DNA from: Gemmatimonadota bacterium
GTDB lineage: Bacteria; Gemmatimonadota; Gemmatimonadetes; Gemmatimonadales; Gemmatimonadaceae
Reading direction: 5' to 3'
Assembly: GCA_021324775.1 (NCBI GenBank)
Contig: JAJPIM010000007.1
Span: forward strand, 62,001-126,000
Length of the DNA: 64,000 bases
Position numbers and translations under genes: made by a program
Notes under the pieces: model-generated
Database searches by the model: none
The model's input: the letters and a program-made list of their open reading frames with translations, nothing else
Told to the model about the DNA's origin: nothing
In this document: one piece after another, positions 52,501 through 60,654 of the stretch
How the letters are laid out: each line of letters begins with the position of its first letter
Position numbering within the stretch: position 1 is the first letter of the stretch

Positions 52501-52946
52501 ACCGGTTGTTTCACTTGACGTTGTTGTGGGACGCGCAAGTCGGCGGCGTGCTCGACAACATCTCCGAGTTCGAGTACGACGCGTCGGGTACGAGTCCTGA
52601 CTACCTCGTGCCCCGTAGCCCGGGACAGCTCACCGGCCAGCAGCGGATCGACGCCTTTGCGAGAACCGCACGGATCTACCTGCAGAATGTCAGTTACCTG
52701 AAGTTGAGGGAATTGACGGTGGGCATGGACCTGCCGCCGTCCTGGGTCAGCCGGATCGGCGTTCATTCACGCAACATCCGGCTCAGCGTGAGCGGCCAGA
52801 ACCTCTTCGTCTTCACTCCGTATCACGGCACGGGGGACCCCGAGGTCAATCAGGTGGCGACATCGGCCGCTCAAGAAGTGCCCTGGGATATCTGGACATA
52901 CCCGGAAAGCCGCACGTTCTGGTTCACGGTCAGCGCGGGTTTCTGA
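49578..52946 (+). CDS. SusC/RagA-type TonB-linked outer-membrane receptor with STN domain
   Basis: The 1122 residues (start 49578, with signal peptide MRAVMAFAILSTPVAAQ) have a secretin/TonB short N-terminal (STN) domain at about 60-136 (PLQAALRAIGSAANVTIQFG ... VADALSTVLEGTGL), a carboxypeptidase-like beta domain at about 150-230, the plug, and the SusC signature IEVLKGAAASAIYGSKAANGV near residues 360-380, followed by a large barrel ending in FTVSAGF. The STN domain marks it as a transducer that talks to FecR. A start at GTG 49530, overlapping the FecR stop, is an alternative. The imported nutrient is unknown. Confidence 0.93.
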   Translation: MLSHVAMRAVMAFAILSTPVAAQGTSSSPVTSLTLNQTSGTPPGTWVKATSSAAVILKEPIALDLRLVPLQAALRAIGSAANVTIQFGPDVLTSKVRVSLHVANMSVADALSTVLEGTGLAAYVSLRGDAVLVGRPPAAEASQRQPAATRVLTGHVTDSVSSNPVGSGDVSVNQTQATAPIRNDGSFSIVAPAGDVTLLVRSVGYVPRALAVAAGQDTVRVVLARDYALLNQVVVTGQATGVTRQNLPNSVDIVDSAQLERVPNPTVERAIQGVAPGVHVSENSGAPGGGSIVRVRGVTSIYGAFTPLYVVDGVIVSDANLGTGTNGVIHSNGTSLEPSSDNQDNGDNRIADLNPYDIESIEVLKGAAASAIYGSKAANGVVVITTKKGQSGAPQFTITDREGFSELSHEFGHRCFTEQQAEATFGPQAANSWTPTCNDFEQQLYGGKPLSYDVSASASGGSASTRYYASLLDNYQGGIVPNTDAGKQSLRVNVNQAVGTRLNMTLSAQLLHSERDPGITQNGNNGTPIGGSIAYGGATWLNLEQQPNGSYPVNPFAVSNPFQTVALFQNHESVWRSIISGTTTYDLFKTSQQSLQFVGNGGVDLFTQRNNVLAPPQLYSEEASALPGASVVAYGQNQNANLNLNLVHIYHFSGSQATTQVGMEYETQDLDYDGTLAQGLAQGVNDINEALAVQVQENRQRVRDLGLFAQEEFLTLHDRLLLTVGARADQSSNDGNPTQLYFYPKASASYRLPILPQYIDEFKIRFAAGFSGNEPLYGQKYTELLPGNIAGSIPTVAIQGTTGASNLQPERERELETGIDAATLHRRLNFEITLYEKDVTNLLLQRTLAPTTGFTSEYFNGGALRNRGAELSVTGVPVQQSGGVTWTTTATYYMSRCMITSLSVPAFEPASFLNSQTFGYTFIQPGRSCTQIYGQDTLGARPGDAKLGAIGTSVVRGLADAAPNFNGSWNNSVDYRLFHLTLLWDAQVGGVLDNISEFEYDASGTSPDYLVPRSPGQLTGQQRIDAFARTARIYLQNVSYLKLRELTVGMDLPPSWVSRIGVHSRNIRLSVSGQNLFVFTPYHGTGDPEVNQVATSAAQEVPWDIWTYPESRTFWFTVSAGF

Positions 52947-53005
52947 TGCGCCATCACCACACCGACACCAAGCCGAGTTTTCCCTACCCCACAAGGCGTG
53001 GCGCC

Positions 53006-54376
53006 ATGACAACGAGAACGAGCCTCGTGCGTGCGGCCGTCCTGGCCGCGACGGCGATTGTATGCGGGTGCAATTCACTGGACGCACCTGACGAAAACGG
53101 CCTTGCGCTGCAAGGTCTCGTGACGGCTCCGACCGTTACGGGCATCACGGATGCTTCCGAGGGACTCTTGTCCGGGATGCGGGGCGATGCGAGCCAGCTC
53201 ACGCAGAACTTCAGCATCTTCGGGCGCGAGGGGTACAACCTGGACCCGGGCGATCTGCAGCTCGTGCAGGAATACTTCCAGACCCTGGGCGACCTTGCGG
53301 TGTGGAGCAATCCGTACCGCACGATCAAGCTGGCGGATCTCATCCTCGGCGGCGTGAACGGCGTCGCGAGCTTTACCGCCCCTCAGAAGGCAGGCTTTCG
53401 CGGGTTTGCGATGACCGTCAAAGCGGTCGAGCTCCTGAACGTGGTTCGCAACGTCGACTCGAGCGGGGCGGCTCTGGACGCGTCGGCCGGTGCCGAGTCG
53501 GCGTTACCGCCGATCGTCCCGGCGGCGCAAGTATACGCCTACATCGGCGCTCTGCTCGACTCGGCGCAGACCGCTCTCCTGGCGGCGGGGCCATCGTTCG
53601 CGTTCAATCTCGGCGCAGGATTCACCGGCTTCAATACGCCCGCGACGTTTCTACAGTTCAACCGTGCCATCCGTGTCCGCGCGGATGTTGACGTGCAGAA
53701 CTTCGGGCAGGCGCTCAGCGACCTGAGTACGTCGTTCGTCAGTACCTCACAGCCTCTTTCCTACGGGGTGTACTTCGAGTTCAGTACCGCTTCGGGTGAC
53801 GTAGCCAATCCGCTGTTCGAATCCACTCCGCGGTACTACTACGCGCATCCATCGCTGGCGGATTCCGCGCAAATGAAATCAGACGCCACACCGGACGATC
53901 GCTTGCTGACGAAAGTCAGGCAAATTCCGCCAATCACGCGAGCCGGTCTGACGACGCAGTGGACGTTCCAGATCTATTCCGGTCCGGGGGCTCCGATGGC
54001 GATCATCCGCAACGAGGAGCTCATCCTGCTGCGCGCGGAGGCAAATCTCGGCCTGGGAAACAACGCGGCGGCGATCCAGGACATCAATTTCGTTCGCACG
54101 ACGTCTGGGGGCCTGCCTCCGATTTCGAGTCCGTACGTCGCCGTGGCCGGCCAGCCGCCGACGCTGCTCCGCGAGCTTCTCTACGAGAAACGGTACTCGC
54201 TGATGTGGGAACCGGGTTCGAGTAGCTGGCTCGATGCTCGCCACTACGGTACGCTTGCCGCGTTGCCGCACGATTTGCCTGGGTTCGTCGTGTTCCCGTA
54301 TTGCTACATCCCTCTGGTCGAATGTCAGGCGCGTGACAACGCCCCAGCCGGGTGCAAGCCGCCTGGGGGCGTGTGA
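53006..54376 (+). CDS. SusD/RagB-family outer-membrane lipoprotein
   Basis: ATG at 53006 gives a lipoprotein signal (LVRAAVLAATAIVCGC); an ATG at 52946 that overlaps the receptor stop (TGATG) is an alternative. The 456 residues are mostly helical, with the expected C-terminal pattern (IIRNEELILLRAEANLGLGNNAAAIQDINFVRTTSGG ... ELLYEKRYSLMWEPGSSSWLDARHYG) of the SusD substrate-binding family. With the SusC gene it makes the lid-and-channel uptake pair. Confidence 0.9.
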   Translation: MTTRTSLVRAAVLAATAIVCGCNSLDAPDENGLALQGLVTAPTVTGITDASEGLLSGMRGDASQLTQNFSIFGREGYNLDPGDLQLVQEYFQTLGDLAVWSNPYRTIKLADLILGGVNGVASFTAPQKAGFRGFAMTVKAVELLNVVRNVDSSGAALDASAGAESALPPIVPAAQVYAYIGALLDSAQTALLAAGPSFAFNLGAGFTGFNTPATFLQFNRAIRVRADVDVQNFGQALSDLSTSFVSTSQPLSYGVYFEFSTASGDVANPLFESTPRYYYAHPSLADSAQMKSDATPDDRLLTKVRQIPPITRAGLTTQWTFQIYSGPGAPMAIIRNEELILLRAEANLGLGNNAAAIQDINFVRTTSGGLPPISSPYVAVAGQPPTLLRELLYEKRYSLMWEPGSSSWLDARHYGTLAALPHDLPGFVVFPYCYIPLVECQARDNAPAGCKPPGGV

Positions 54377-54412
54377 CGTAGCGGCCAGACATTTATCCAT
54401 CAGGTGCCATTG

Positions 54413-56350
54413 ATGCCACGCAAACGCTCTCGTGCAGGCGACGAATCCTTGGGCATGGACGCCAATATCACGCGCAAGGATTTTCTCAATACTTCGCTGC
54501 TCGGGTTGGGTGCGGCGTTGCTGCACGCACCGCCACCGGCAGCTCTCGTGGCGCAGTCCGGTGGCGACGCCACCAGCCCGCCGGAGCACATGGCGGATCC
54601 GTGGACCGGGTATGGCGGTGTCGGCGACTACGCTTCCGCGAACGGTAACACGGCGCCCGTGCTGGCTGCCGCGCACAAGATTCGGGACGGAGTCTATGCC
54701 AAGCTGCCTGCCGACACGACCGATACCGGGCAGGTATACGACCTGGTCATTGTCGGCGGGGGGATCTCGGGGTTGACTGCCGCCTACTATTTCCAGAAGG
54801 CGGCCGGGGGATCCAAGACGTGCCTCCTACTGGAAAATCATCCCATCTTCGGTGGTGAGGCGCGCCAGAACGAGTTTCTCGTCGGCGGCTACCGTTTGCT
54901 CGGCCCGCAAGGTTCGAACGATTTTGGCGTGCCGCACGCGGGATCCGGCACCCAGAGTGACGAGATCTGGACCGACCTCAAGCTGCCGCGCGAGTTCAAG
55001 TATCAGGATTGGGATCCCAACCTCAAGCCGCTCCGATTCCAACTCGACAACTACGCCAACATGGACGGGGTAGACGAAACCCAGGTCGATGTCGGCTACT
55101 ACTTCGATGAGAACTCCGGCGTATCGAAGCCGATCTGGATGCTCAACATCTGGAAGAACAATCTGGAGGGCACGCCGTACTCCGACGAGGTCAAGCGGGA
55201 TCTGCTCAAGTGGCGCCATGCTACGGGCGAGAGCACCGATGCATTCCGCCGAATGCTTGACGGCATTACCTATCGCGACTACCTCGAAAAGACGCTCGGC
55301 CTACGTCCCGAGGTGACCAAAGTCGTCGAGCCGGTCATCGGACTGATCAACGGGGCGAGTCCTGACGCCGTCTCGGCGTTCGCGGCGTCGCAGATCGGCA
55401 TGCCGGGCGTCGCACGCCAGCGCCCGGCCACCGGTGATCTCCCGCAATCGTTTCCGGGCGGGAACTCGACGTTCGGCCGCTACCTGGTTCGCGAGTTGAT
55501 CCCGGCTGCGATGCCCGCGGGGACGGATTTCGAAGAAATGCTCATGGCTCCCGTGGACTTCGCGGCGCTCGACCGCCCAGGACAGCCGGTCCGGATTCGC
55601 CTCGGTGCTCTCGCGGTCCGGGTTCAGCACGCGGCCGGGGCGGGATCGGCCGGCGATGTCGAAGTCGCTTACGCGAAAGCCGGACGCGTCTACCGCGTCA
55701 AAGCCCACAAGGTGATCATGGCTTCGGGTGGTTGGGTCAACAAGCATATCTTGACGGACATTCCAGCCGACATGAAGGCGGCCTACGGCGAGTTCTGCTA
55801 CGGCTCCGCGCTCGTGGTGAACGTCGCACTCAGGAACTGGCGCTTCCTGTACAAGCTGGGAGCGCCAGCGAGCCGCTGGTATGGCGACGGATTCGGCTTC
55901 TGCTGCAACATCCGCAGGCCCATGGTAGCCGGCGGTTACAGCCCGCCTTTGCACCCGGACAAGCCAATCGTGATGACGTATTACGTCGGCCTCTATACAC
56001 CAGGCCGATCGGCGTACGAACAAGGCGTGTTGGCACGCGCGCGACTGCTCTCGCTATCCTATGCCGATTACGAGCGCCAATGCCGCGAGCACATGGTGAA
56101 ACTATTTGCGGACGCGGGCTTCAGCCCCAAACGAGACATCGCGGGGATCATCCTGAATCGGTGGGGACACGCCCGAGTACTCCAGCCTCCCGGGTTCTAT
56201 TTCGGCCGCAACGGTGCGCCGCCGGGCCGCGAGATCGTGGAGAAGGGGTATGGCAACATCGCGATTGGCCATTCCGAGCTTAACGGACATCAGAGCGTCG
56301 GTGGGGCCATGGCTCAGGGGAAGCGCGCGGCAGAGCAAGTGCTGGCGTGA
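54413..56350 (+). CDS. Tat-exported flavoprotein, spermidine-dehydrogenase-like
   Basis: The start is ATG 54413 (GTG 54404 and ATG 54455 possible). A Tat-like signal follows (NITRKDFLNTSLLGLGAALL), with Arg-Lys rather than Arg-Arg. The FAD-binding fold starts near residue 112 (DLVIVGGGISGLTAAYYFQKAAG, then LLENHPIFGGEARQNEFLVGG). The long substrate region (RDYLEKTLGLRPEV) and the C-terminal FAD contact (AIGHSELNGHQSVGGAMAQGKRAAEQVL) are as in SpdH-type spermidine dehydrogenases. Polyamine or related amine oxidation in the periplasm is likely; the exact substrate is not. As the last gene of the sigma/FecR/SusCD unit it suggests that the imported molecule is the one oxidised. Confidence 0.85.
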   Translation: MPRKRSRAGDESLGMDANITRKDFLNTSLLGLGAALLHAPPPAALVAQSGGDATSPPEHMADPWTGYGGVGDYASANGNTAPVLAAAHKIRDGVYAKLPADTTDTGQVYDLVIVGGGISGLTAAYYFQKAAGGSKTCLLLENHPIFGGEARQNEFLVGGYRLLGPQGSNDFGVPHAGSGTQSDEIWTDLKLPREFKYQDWDPNLKPLRFQLDNYANMDGVDETQVDVGYYFDENSGVSKPIWMLNIWKNNLEGTPYSDEVKRDLLKWRHATGESTDAFRRMLDGITYRDYLEKTLGLRPEVTKVVEPVIGLINGASPDAVSAFAASQIGMPGVARQRPATGDLPQSFPGGNSTFGRYLVRELIPAAMPAGTDFEEMLMAPVDFAALDRPGQPVRIRLGALAVRVQHAAGAGSAGDVEVAYAKAGRVYRVKAHKVIMASGGWVNKHILTDIPADMKAAYGEFCYGSALVVNVALRNWRFLYKLGAPASRWYGDGFGFCCNIRRPMVAGGYSPPLHPDKPIVMTYYVGLYTPGRSAYEQGVLARARLLSLSYADYERQCREHMVKLFADAGFSPKRDIAGIILNRWGHARVLQPPGFYFGRNGAPPGREIVEKGYGNIAIGHSELNGHQSVGGAMAQGKRAAEQVLA

Positions 56351-56411
56351 ACCAGTGGAACGGCGCCGGGCAGCAGAACACACACTGGCCCGTTGACGCG
56401 CCCGACCCCTG

Positions 56412-56640
56412 ATGAGGGCGGCGCCGTGGCTTCAGGTTTACGACCCACTCCACAGCCCGGTGTGGTCCACCTCCGCGGCTGCGCTGCCGATCGTGGTGTT
56501 ACTCGGGACGATCGCTGTCCTGCGGCCTGCGGGCGCACTACGTGGCGCTCCTCGGCCTCGGGACGGCACCCGCGGTAGCTGTCGCTGTTTTAGGCGTGCC
56601 CGGGTCGTGCACTGAGGCCAGCGCGCCGGCATGGCGTCAT
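56412..56640 (+). pseudogene. lldP: 5' fragment of an L-lactate permease gene, frameshifted
   Basis: From ATG 56412 one frame reads WLQVYDPLHSPVWSTSAAAL and then PIVVLLGTIAVLR, the typical first helix of LldP-type lactate permeases. The similarity then continues in another frame: AHYVALLGLGTAPAVAVAVL followed by GVP. The frames differ by one base near 56540. Similarity stops near 56610, and the DNA after 56643 codes on the other strand for a DUF2442 protein, so about 85 percent of a permease gene is missing. It is a decayed stub, not a functional carrier. The match was made by eye from memory of the family. Confidence 0.72.
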
Positions 56641-56642
56641 CA

Positions 56643-57074
56643 TCACGCCGGCTGCGACTTCCGTGGGCGCCCACCCTTGACTCCGTTCGCCGGGGACGCG
56701 CGCGCTCGAGCGGGGCTTTTGGTGCTTCCGCCGATACGTCCAAGCTCGCGCATTGCGGCTGCCGGATGCGGCCAGCCGGCGAGAGCAAGGATGCCCCCCA
56801 CCTCGTATTGCACATCCACCTGATCCCAGCACACGCCCCACCCGCCTGGACTGACATGCACATCCGTCAGGACGTCCTCTCCCGCACCCTTGAGCGCCCG
56901 GAGGAGAGCGATCGGCACGGTTACCACGACTCCGCTAGGCAGTGTGACTTGGATGGCGCGGGATTTCGGTAGATAACTGGCTTGCGTCGCCCGCACTTCG
57001 AACGGCACCTTGCGCTTCGTCGCGCGCCGCAGTTGGGTCGCGATTTCCGCGTCTGTCGGTCTAGGTCGCGCCAT
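56643..57074 (-). CDS. DUF2442-family protein (antitoxin-like), no partner seen
   Basis: ATG at 57074 follows GGAGGA with a suitable spacing; the longer open frame upstream is not used. The 143 residues have an N-terminal basic region and then the DUF2442 core: ASYLPKSRAIQVTLPSGVVVTVPIALLRALKG ... VHVSPGGWGVCWDQVDVQYEVGGILAL, with a Ser/Arg/Lys-rich tail. DUF2442 proteins usually accompany a DUF4160 toxin as antitoxins. No such partner lies beside it, only a lactate-permease remnant. A short inverted repeat precedes the start and may be its operator. Confidence 0.8.
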   Translation of the reverse strand: MARPRPTDAEIATQLRRATKRKVPFEVRATQASYLPKSRAIQVTLPSGVVVTVPIALLRALKGAGEDVLTDVHVSPGGWGVCWDQVDVQYEVGGILALAGWPHPAAAMRELGRIGGSTKSPARARASPANGVKGGRPRKSQPA

Positions 57075-57086
57075 CGATCTTCCTCC

Positions 57087-57107
57087 ATAACCTAGCGCCT
57101 GGGTTAT
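57087..57107. promoter_or_regulatory. inverted repeat before the DUF2442 gene
   Basis: ATAACC (57087-57092) and GGTTAT (57102-57107) flank a 9-base spacer, 13 bases upstream of the DUF2442 start. The placement fits an autoregulatory operator; the arms are short, so this is tentative. Confidence 0.4.
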
Positions 57108-57192
57108 ATCAAGCAGGGCCAATCTTGGCGACACTTCTGATGGCCGCCCGGAGTTTGGACGCTGTTGATTCTGCCCCGGCTGACTCCGTTCC

Positions 57193-59868
57193 TTACCTGA
57201 TCACTGCGGGCACCGAAGGTGCCCGCGATGCGGCCAACTCGCTCCGGAACTTCGCAGCCTGGCTTGGCATGTGGAGCGAGTCATACTCGATCACGAGGTC
57301 GTTGCGAGCGTTATTGAGCCAGCCAAACGACGCGCTGGCCTGTTTTTCGATGATCCCGTACCCGGCCAGCGATTCCTGTACCGCTTCGGCGAACTTTCCC
57401 TGGTTGAGCAGGGCACGTCCGAGCTTGATCCGTGCCACGCCGGTGTTGAGATGGGTCGGCGACTGCGCGGCCGAAAAGCGCTGTACGGCCTCGCGGAACA
57501 GCCGCTCGGCCTCCGCCTGATCGCCGCGCTGGGCGGCCACGCTTCCAAGATCCGATGCCGCGACGCCCAGGAGATAGTGTTTCTCGCCGTAGACCGACCG
57601 GTAGATGGCTGCCATGCGTGTGAAGTAGGCCTGTGCCTCGTCGAGCGAGCCTTGTCCGAGTGCGGCGGCTCCGAGGGCATTGAGTGCGGAGGCCACGCGC
57701 GGGTGCGAGGGACCGTAGACACGCTCCTGGATGCGCAACGCCTGTTTGAGCGACGTGATCGCTTCGTCGTAGCGCGACTCCATGACCAGCGTGCGGCTCA
57801 GGATGGTGAGGACGGAGGCGGTTTCGGGATGATCGTCGCCGTACCAGGAGCGGTCGATGTCCAACGCCTGCCGCAAGTAGGCCTCGGCCTCGCGGTAGTG
57901 CCCGAGGTCGTGTTGAATGGCGCCCAGGTTGATGAGATCGTCCGCGACCTGTGGCGTCCGGTCGCCGTAGATCCGGCGGTCCATCGCGAGTCCCACCCGA
58001 TTGAGCGAATCGGATACCCCGTAGTGACCGACGTAGTAGTGGGAGTTCGCGAGGCGGTTGAGGCTTTCGCCGAGGTCGACTGGCTCGACCCCTGGCCGCG
58101 CCTGGAGGTGCACCGCGTCATCGAGAATGGCGATGGCGCTGTCGTAGGATCCCCGGTCGGCCATCACCTGGCCCAGCGCCATCGTCTGGCGGCCGATAGC
58201 CGGATCGTTTGCGGGCAGCTTTCTCTTGCTCATCGCCAGCCCCTCGCGGACGAGCTGCTCGGCGTCGTCGTAGCGGGCCTGGTCCGAGCGGAGGAGGCCG
58301 AGCGCGACCAGATCGGCCGCGACATCGGGATCGTCGGGAGACAGAGCGCGCTGGCGCTGCAGGGCGGCGCGCAGGAGCGTGTCCGCACGGTCGAAATTGC
58401 CGAGCCGCTGATAGATCCCGCCGAGGGTGCCGTAAAGCGCCGCCTGGACGGCGGGCTCCTTGTCGAGCATTCGGGCTTCTTGCACGCCCCGTCCCACCAT
58501 CGTCACCACGTGGAGCGTGTCGGACGGGCCAGCGGAATAGTTTTCGCCATTGAACAGATTGAGCATGAAGCGCTGGATACGCTGCGTGCGAGCAACCTGG
58601 GCGACCGCCGCATCGCGGGCCGCTTTGAGCCGCACCGTGTAGTACGCAATCGTGGCGATGGCGCCCATGACCACCAGCGTGGCGGCTGCGAGCGGGCGCC
58701 GGTACCGCGTCGTGAACTTCGTGAGGCGGTACCGAGCGGAGTCGGGGCGCGCGTCGAGCGGCTCGCCGCGCAGGTAGTGATCGACATCGCGGATCAGCGC
58801 CTCGACCGACCGGTAGCGGCGCTGCGGGTCCTTGTGCATGGCCGTGAGGCATAGCACATCGAGGTCCGACCATGACGCGCGGCTCACGATCAAGCGCCGC
58901 GCCTGGTCGCCCGCGCGTTCCGCGACTCGCCGCGCCACGGCCGACGGTTTGACCGGCTCGTGGTTGAGGATGATGGACTCGGCCTCGCCGAGCGATCGCT
59001 GGCCGATGTCGAACGGCAGGCGCTCGGTGAGGAGCTCGTACAGGACGACGCCCAGCGAATACACGTCGGTGTGCACGCCAGACTGGCCGCCGCGCATCTG
59101 CTCCGGTGCCGCGTACGCCAACGTCATGAAGCGCATTGCCGTATGCGTCTTGTCGGCCGGCACGTCGAGGCTGTCGATCTGTTTGGAGATGCCGAAGTCG
59201 AGGAGCACGACGCTACCGTCCGGCCTCACCAGGATGTTGGATGGCTTGAGGTCGCGGTGTATGACGAGGTGGCGGTGCGCGTATTGGACCGCTTCACACA
59301 CGGCGCGGAAGAGGCGGAGCCGGTCGGCGACGGAGAGCCGGTGTGTGACACCGTAGGTCGTGAGCGGGACGCCCTCGACGTATTCCATGACGAACCACGG
59401 CGTGCCGTCGCCCAAGGTATCGGCATCGTAGAGACGGGCGATAGACGGGTGGTTGAGCTGGGCGAGCGTGCGTTGCTCATTGGCGAATCGGTCGCGGCGG
59501 GCGGGCGAGAGCCACGCGTCCCGCAGAATCTTGATGGCGACCAGTCCGCCCAGATCGGTGCGCTCGGCCAGATAGACGACGCCCATCCCGCCTTCGCCGA
59601 GCATGGACACGATGCGGTAGCGTCCGAACTCCTGGTGCGGCAAGACCGGCGATGCCTGTTCGCGGAGCACGCGGTCCGCGAGTTGGGCGAGGCCGGCATC
59701 GAGCAGCGAGGATCCCGAGGCGTCCTCGCGGAGGAGGGCCGAGACCTCGGCCGCGAGATCGGGGTCATCACTGCACTCCGCGGCCAGGAGGGCCTGCTGC
59801 TCGTTGGCCGGCAGGTCAGCCGCGCGGTGGAAGAGAGCCTGAATCTGCTCCCAACGCTGGGTGTCCAT
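57193..59868 (-). CDS. membrane Ser/Thr protein kinase with C-terminal TPR sensor
   Basis: ATG at 59868 starts 17 bases after the sigma-factor stop. The 891 residues have an N-terminal helical segment of about 75 residues (as in many STK partners of ECF sigma factors) and a complete kinase at about 80-355: GEGGMGVVY, VAIKIL, HRDLKPSN, LLDFGISK and the activation loop TLAYAAPEQMRGG. One membrane helix (RPLAAATLVVMGAIATIAYY) follows near 388-410, and then about ten TPR units outside the membrane or in the periplasm (for example LYGTLGGIYQRLGNFDRADTLLRAAL). Such kinases work with the upstream ECF factor, which they are thought to activate by phosphorylation. A GCGGGCACC/GGTGCCCGC hairpin lies within the final codons. 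Confidence 0.93.
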   Translation of the reverse strand: MDTQRWEQIQALFHRAADLPANEQQALLAAECSDDPDLAAEVSALLREDASGSSLLDAGLAQLADRVLREQASPVLPHQEFGRYRIVSMLGEGGMGVVYLAERTDLGGLVAIKILRDAWLSPARRDRFANEQRTLAQLNHPSIARLYDADTLGDGTPWFVMEYVEGVPLTTYGVTHRLSVADRLRLFRAVCEAVQYAHRHLVIHRDLKPSNILVRPDGSVVLLDFGISKQIDSLDVPADKTHTAMRFMTLAYAAPEQMRGGQSGVHTDVYSLGVVLYELLTERLPFDIGQRSLGEAESIILNHEPVKPSAVARRVAERAGDQARRLIVSRASWSDLDVLCLTAMHKDPQRRYRSVEALIRDVDHYLRGEPLDARPDSARYRLTKFTTRYRRPLAAATLVVMGAIATIAYYTVRLKAARDAAVAQVARTQRIQRFMLNLFNGENYSAGPSDTLHVVTMVGRGVQEARMLDKEPAVQAALYGTLGGIYQRLGNFDRADTLLRAALQRQRALSPDDPDVAADLVALGLLRSDQARYDDAEQLVREGLAMSKRKLPANDPAIGRQTMALGQVMADRGSYDSAIAILDDAVHLQARPGVEPVDLGESLNRLANSHYYVGHYGVSDSLNRVGLAMDRRIYGDRTPQVADDLINLGAIQHDLGHYREAEAYLRQALDIDRSWYGDDHPETASVLTILSRTLVMESRYDEAITSLKQALRIQERVYGPSHPRVASALNALGAAALGQGSLDEAQAYFTRMAAIYRSVYGEKHYLLGVAASDLGSVAAQRGDQAEAERLFREAVQRFSAAQSPTHLNTGVARIKLGRALLNQGKFAEAVQESLAGYGIIEKQASASFGWLNNARNDLVIEYDSLHMPSQAAKFRSELAASRAPSVPAVIR

Positions 59869-59885
59869 CGGGTCAGCCAGACATA

Positions 59886-60464
59886 TCAGTGGTCGTGGCG
59901 CAGCTCGTGAGCGAGCCACGCCTTGGCGGCGCGCCAGTCGCGGAGGATCGTGGCTTCGGAGACGCCCAGCAACTCCGCCGTCTCGCTGATGTCGAGACCA
60001 CCGAAGAAGCGGCTCTCCACCATCAGGGCCTGGCGTGGCTGGATGCGCGCCAGGGCCTCGAGGGCGGCATCGAGCGTGAGGAGCTCATCGGCACCACTGG
60101 CCTGGTGGTCGAGCCCTTCGTCGAAGGTCACCGGTGTGAGTCCCCCACCGCGTTTCTGTGCATTGCGCCGCCGGGCCGCCTCGATCAGCACCTGCCGCAT
60201 CGCGCGCGCGGCGATTCGTTTGAAGTGCACGCGGGAAACCGACACCAGCGGGGGCGAGCCCGCGAGCTTGAGCCAGGCCTCATTGACGAGCGCGGTGGGG
60301 CTCAGCGTGGCACTGGGATCGGTGCGCCGGATGCTGGAGGCGAGGCGCCGAAGCTCCTCATACGTCGCCGTGAACAAGTCTTCCAGAACGGCGCGTTCGG
60401 GCGATACCGGGCTCAGCGTATCGAAACCCGCGGGTGTCATTGGTTTTCGTGGTTTCGACACCAT
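59886..60464 (-). CDS. ECF sigma factor paired with a Ser/Thr kinase
   Basis: ATG at 60464 is used (preceded by GGGAAA); GTG or ATG codons up to 60491 are possible. The 192 residues belong to the Sigma70_ECF (PF07638-like) group: EDLFTATYEELRRLASSIRR ... LSPTALVNEAWLKL in region 2 and LDAALEALARIQPRQALMVESRFFGGLDISETAELLGVSEATILRDWRAAKAWLAHEL in region 4. This group is usually encoded beside a kinase, as here, and has no anti-sigma gene next to it. Its regulon is not visible in the window. Confidence 0.92.
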   Translation of the reverse strand: MVSKPRKPMTPAGFDTLSPVSPERAVLEDLFTATYEELRRLASSIRRTDPSATLSPTALVNEAWLKLAGSPPLVSVSRVHFKRIAARAMRQVLIEAARRRNAQKRGGGLTPVTFDEGLDHQASGADELLTLDAALEALARIQPRQALMVESRFFGGLDISETAELLGVSEATILRDWRAAKAWLAHELRHDH

Positions 60465-60560
60465 GACGGTATTTCCCAGGCGTTGGCGCAATGTTCGGAA
60501 GGGCCAGACTCCGCTCTAGGCTACCACTTCGAGGGCAGACTGGGCAACAGGCACGCCGAA

Positions 60561-60572
60561 CCAATGCATTGG
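60561..60572. promoter_or_regulatory. 12-bp palindrome in a divergent promoter gap
   Basis: CCAATGCATTGG is its own reverse complement and lies in the 190-base gap between the ECF-sigma/kinase operon (minus) and the small membrane protein (plus). A regulatory site is possible, but short palindromes occur by chance. Confidence 0.25.
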
Positions 60573-60654
60573 CCCACACTGGCGGCCCCCGACGCTGCAC
60601 TCGCGCCGCACTTTGAAGTTGCCCCGCAACACGTCACGGCGAGGCGCCACGCAC

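Noticed and set aside
57206-57226. Terminator hairpin GCGGGCACC-GAA-GGTGCCCGC
   Set aside because: It lies inside the last codons of the kinase gene, before the stop, and has no T-tract; kept only as a remark in the gene entry.
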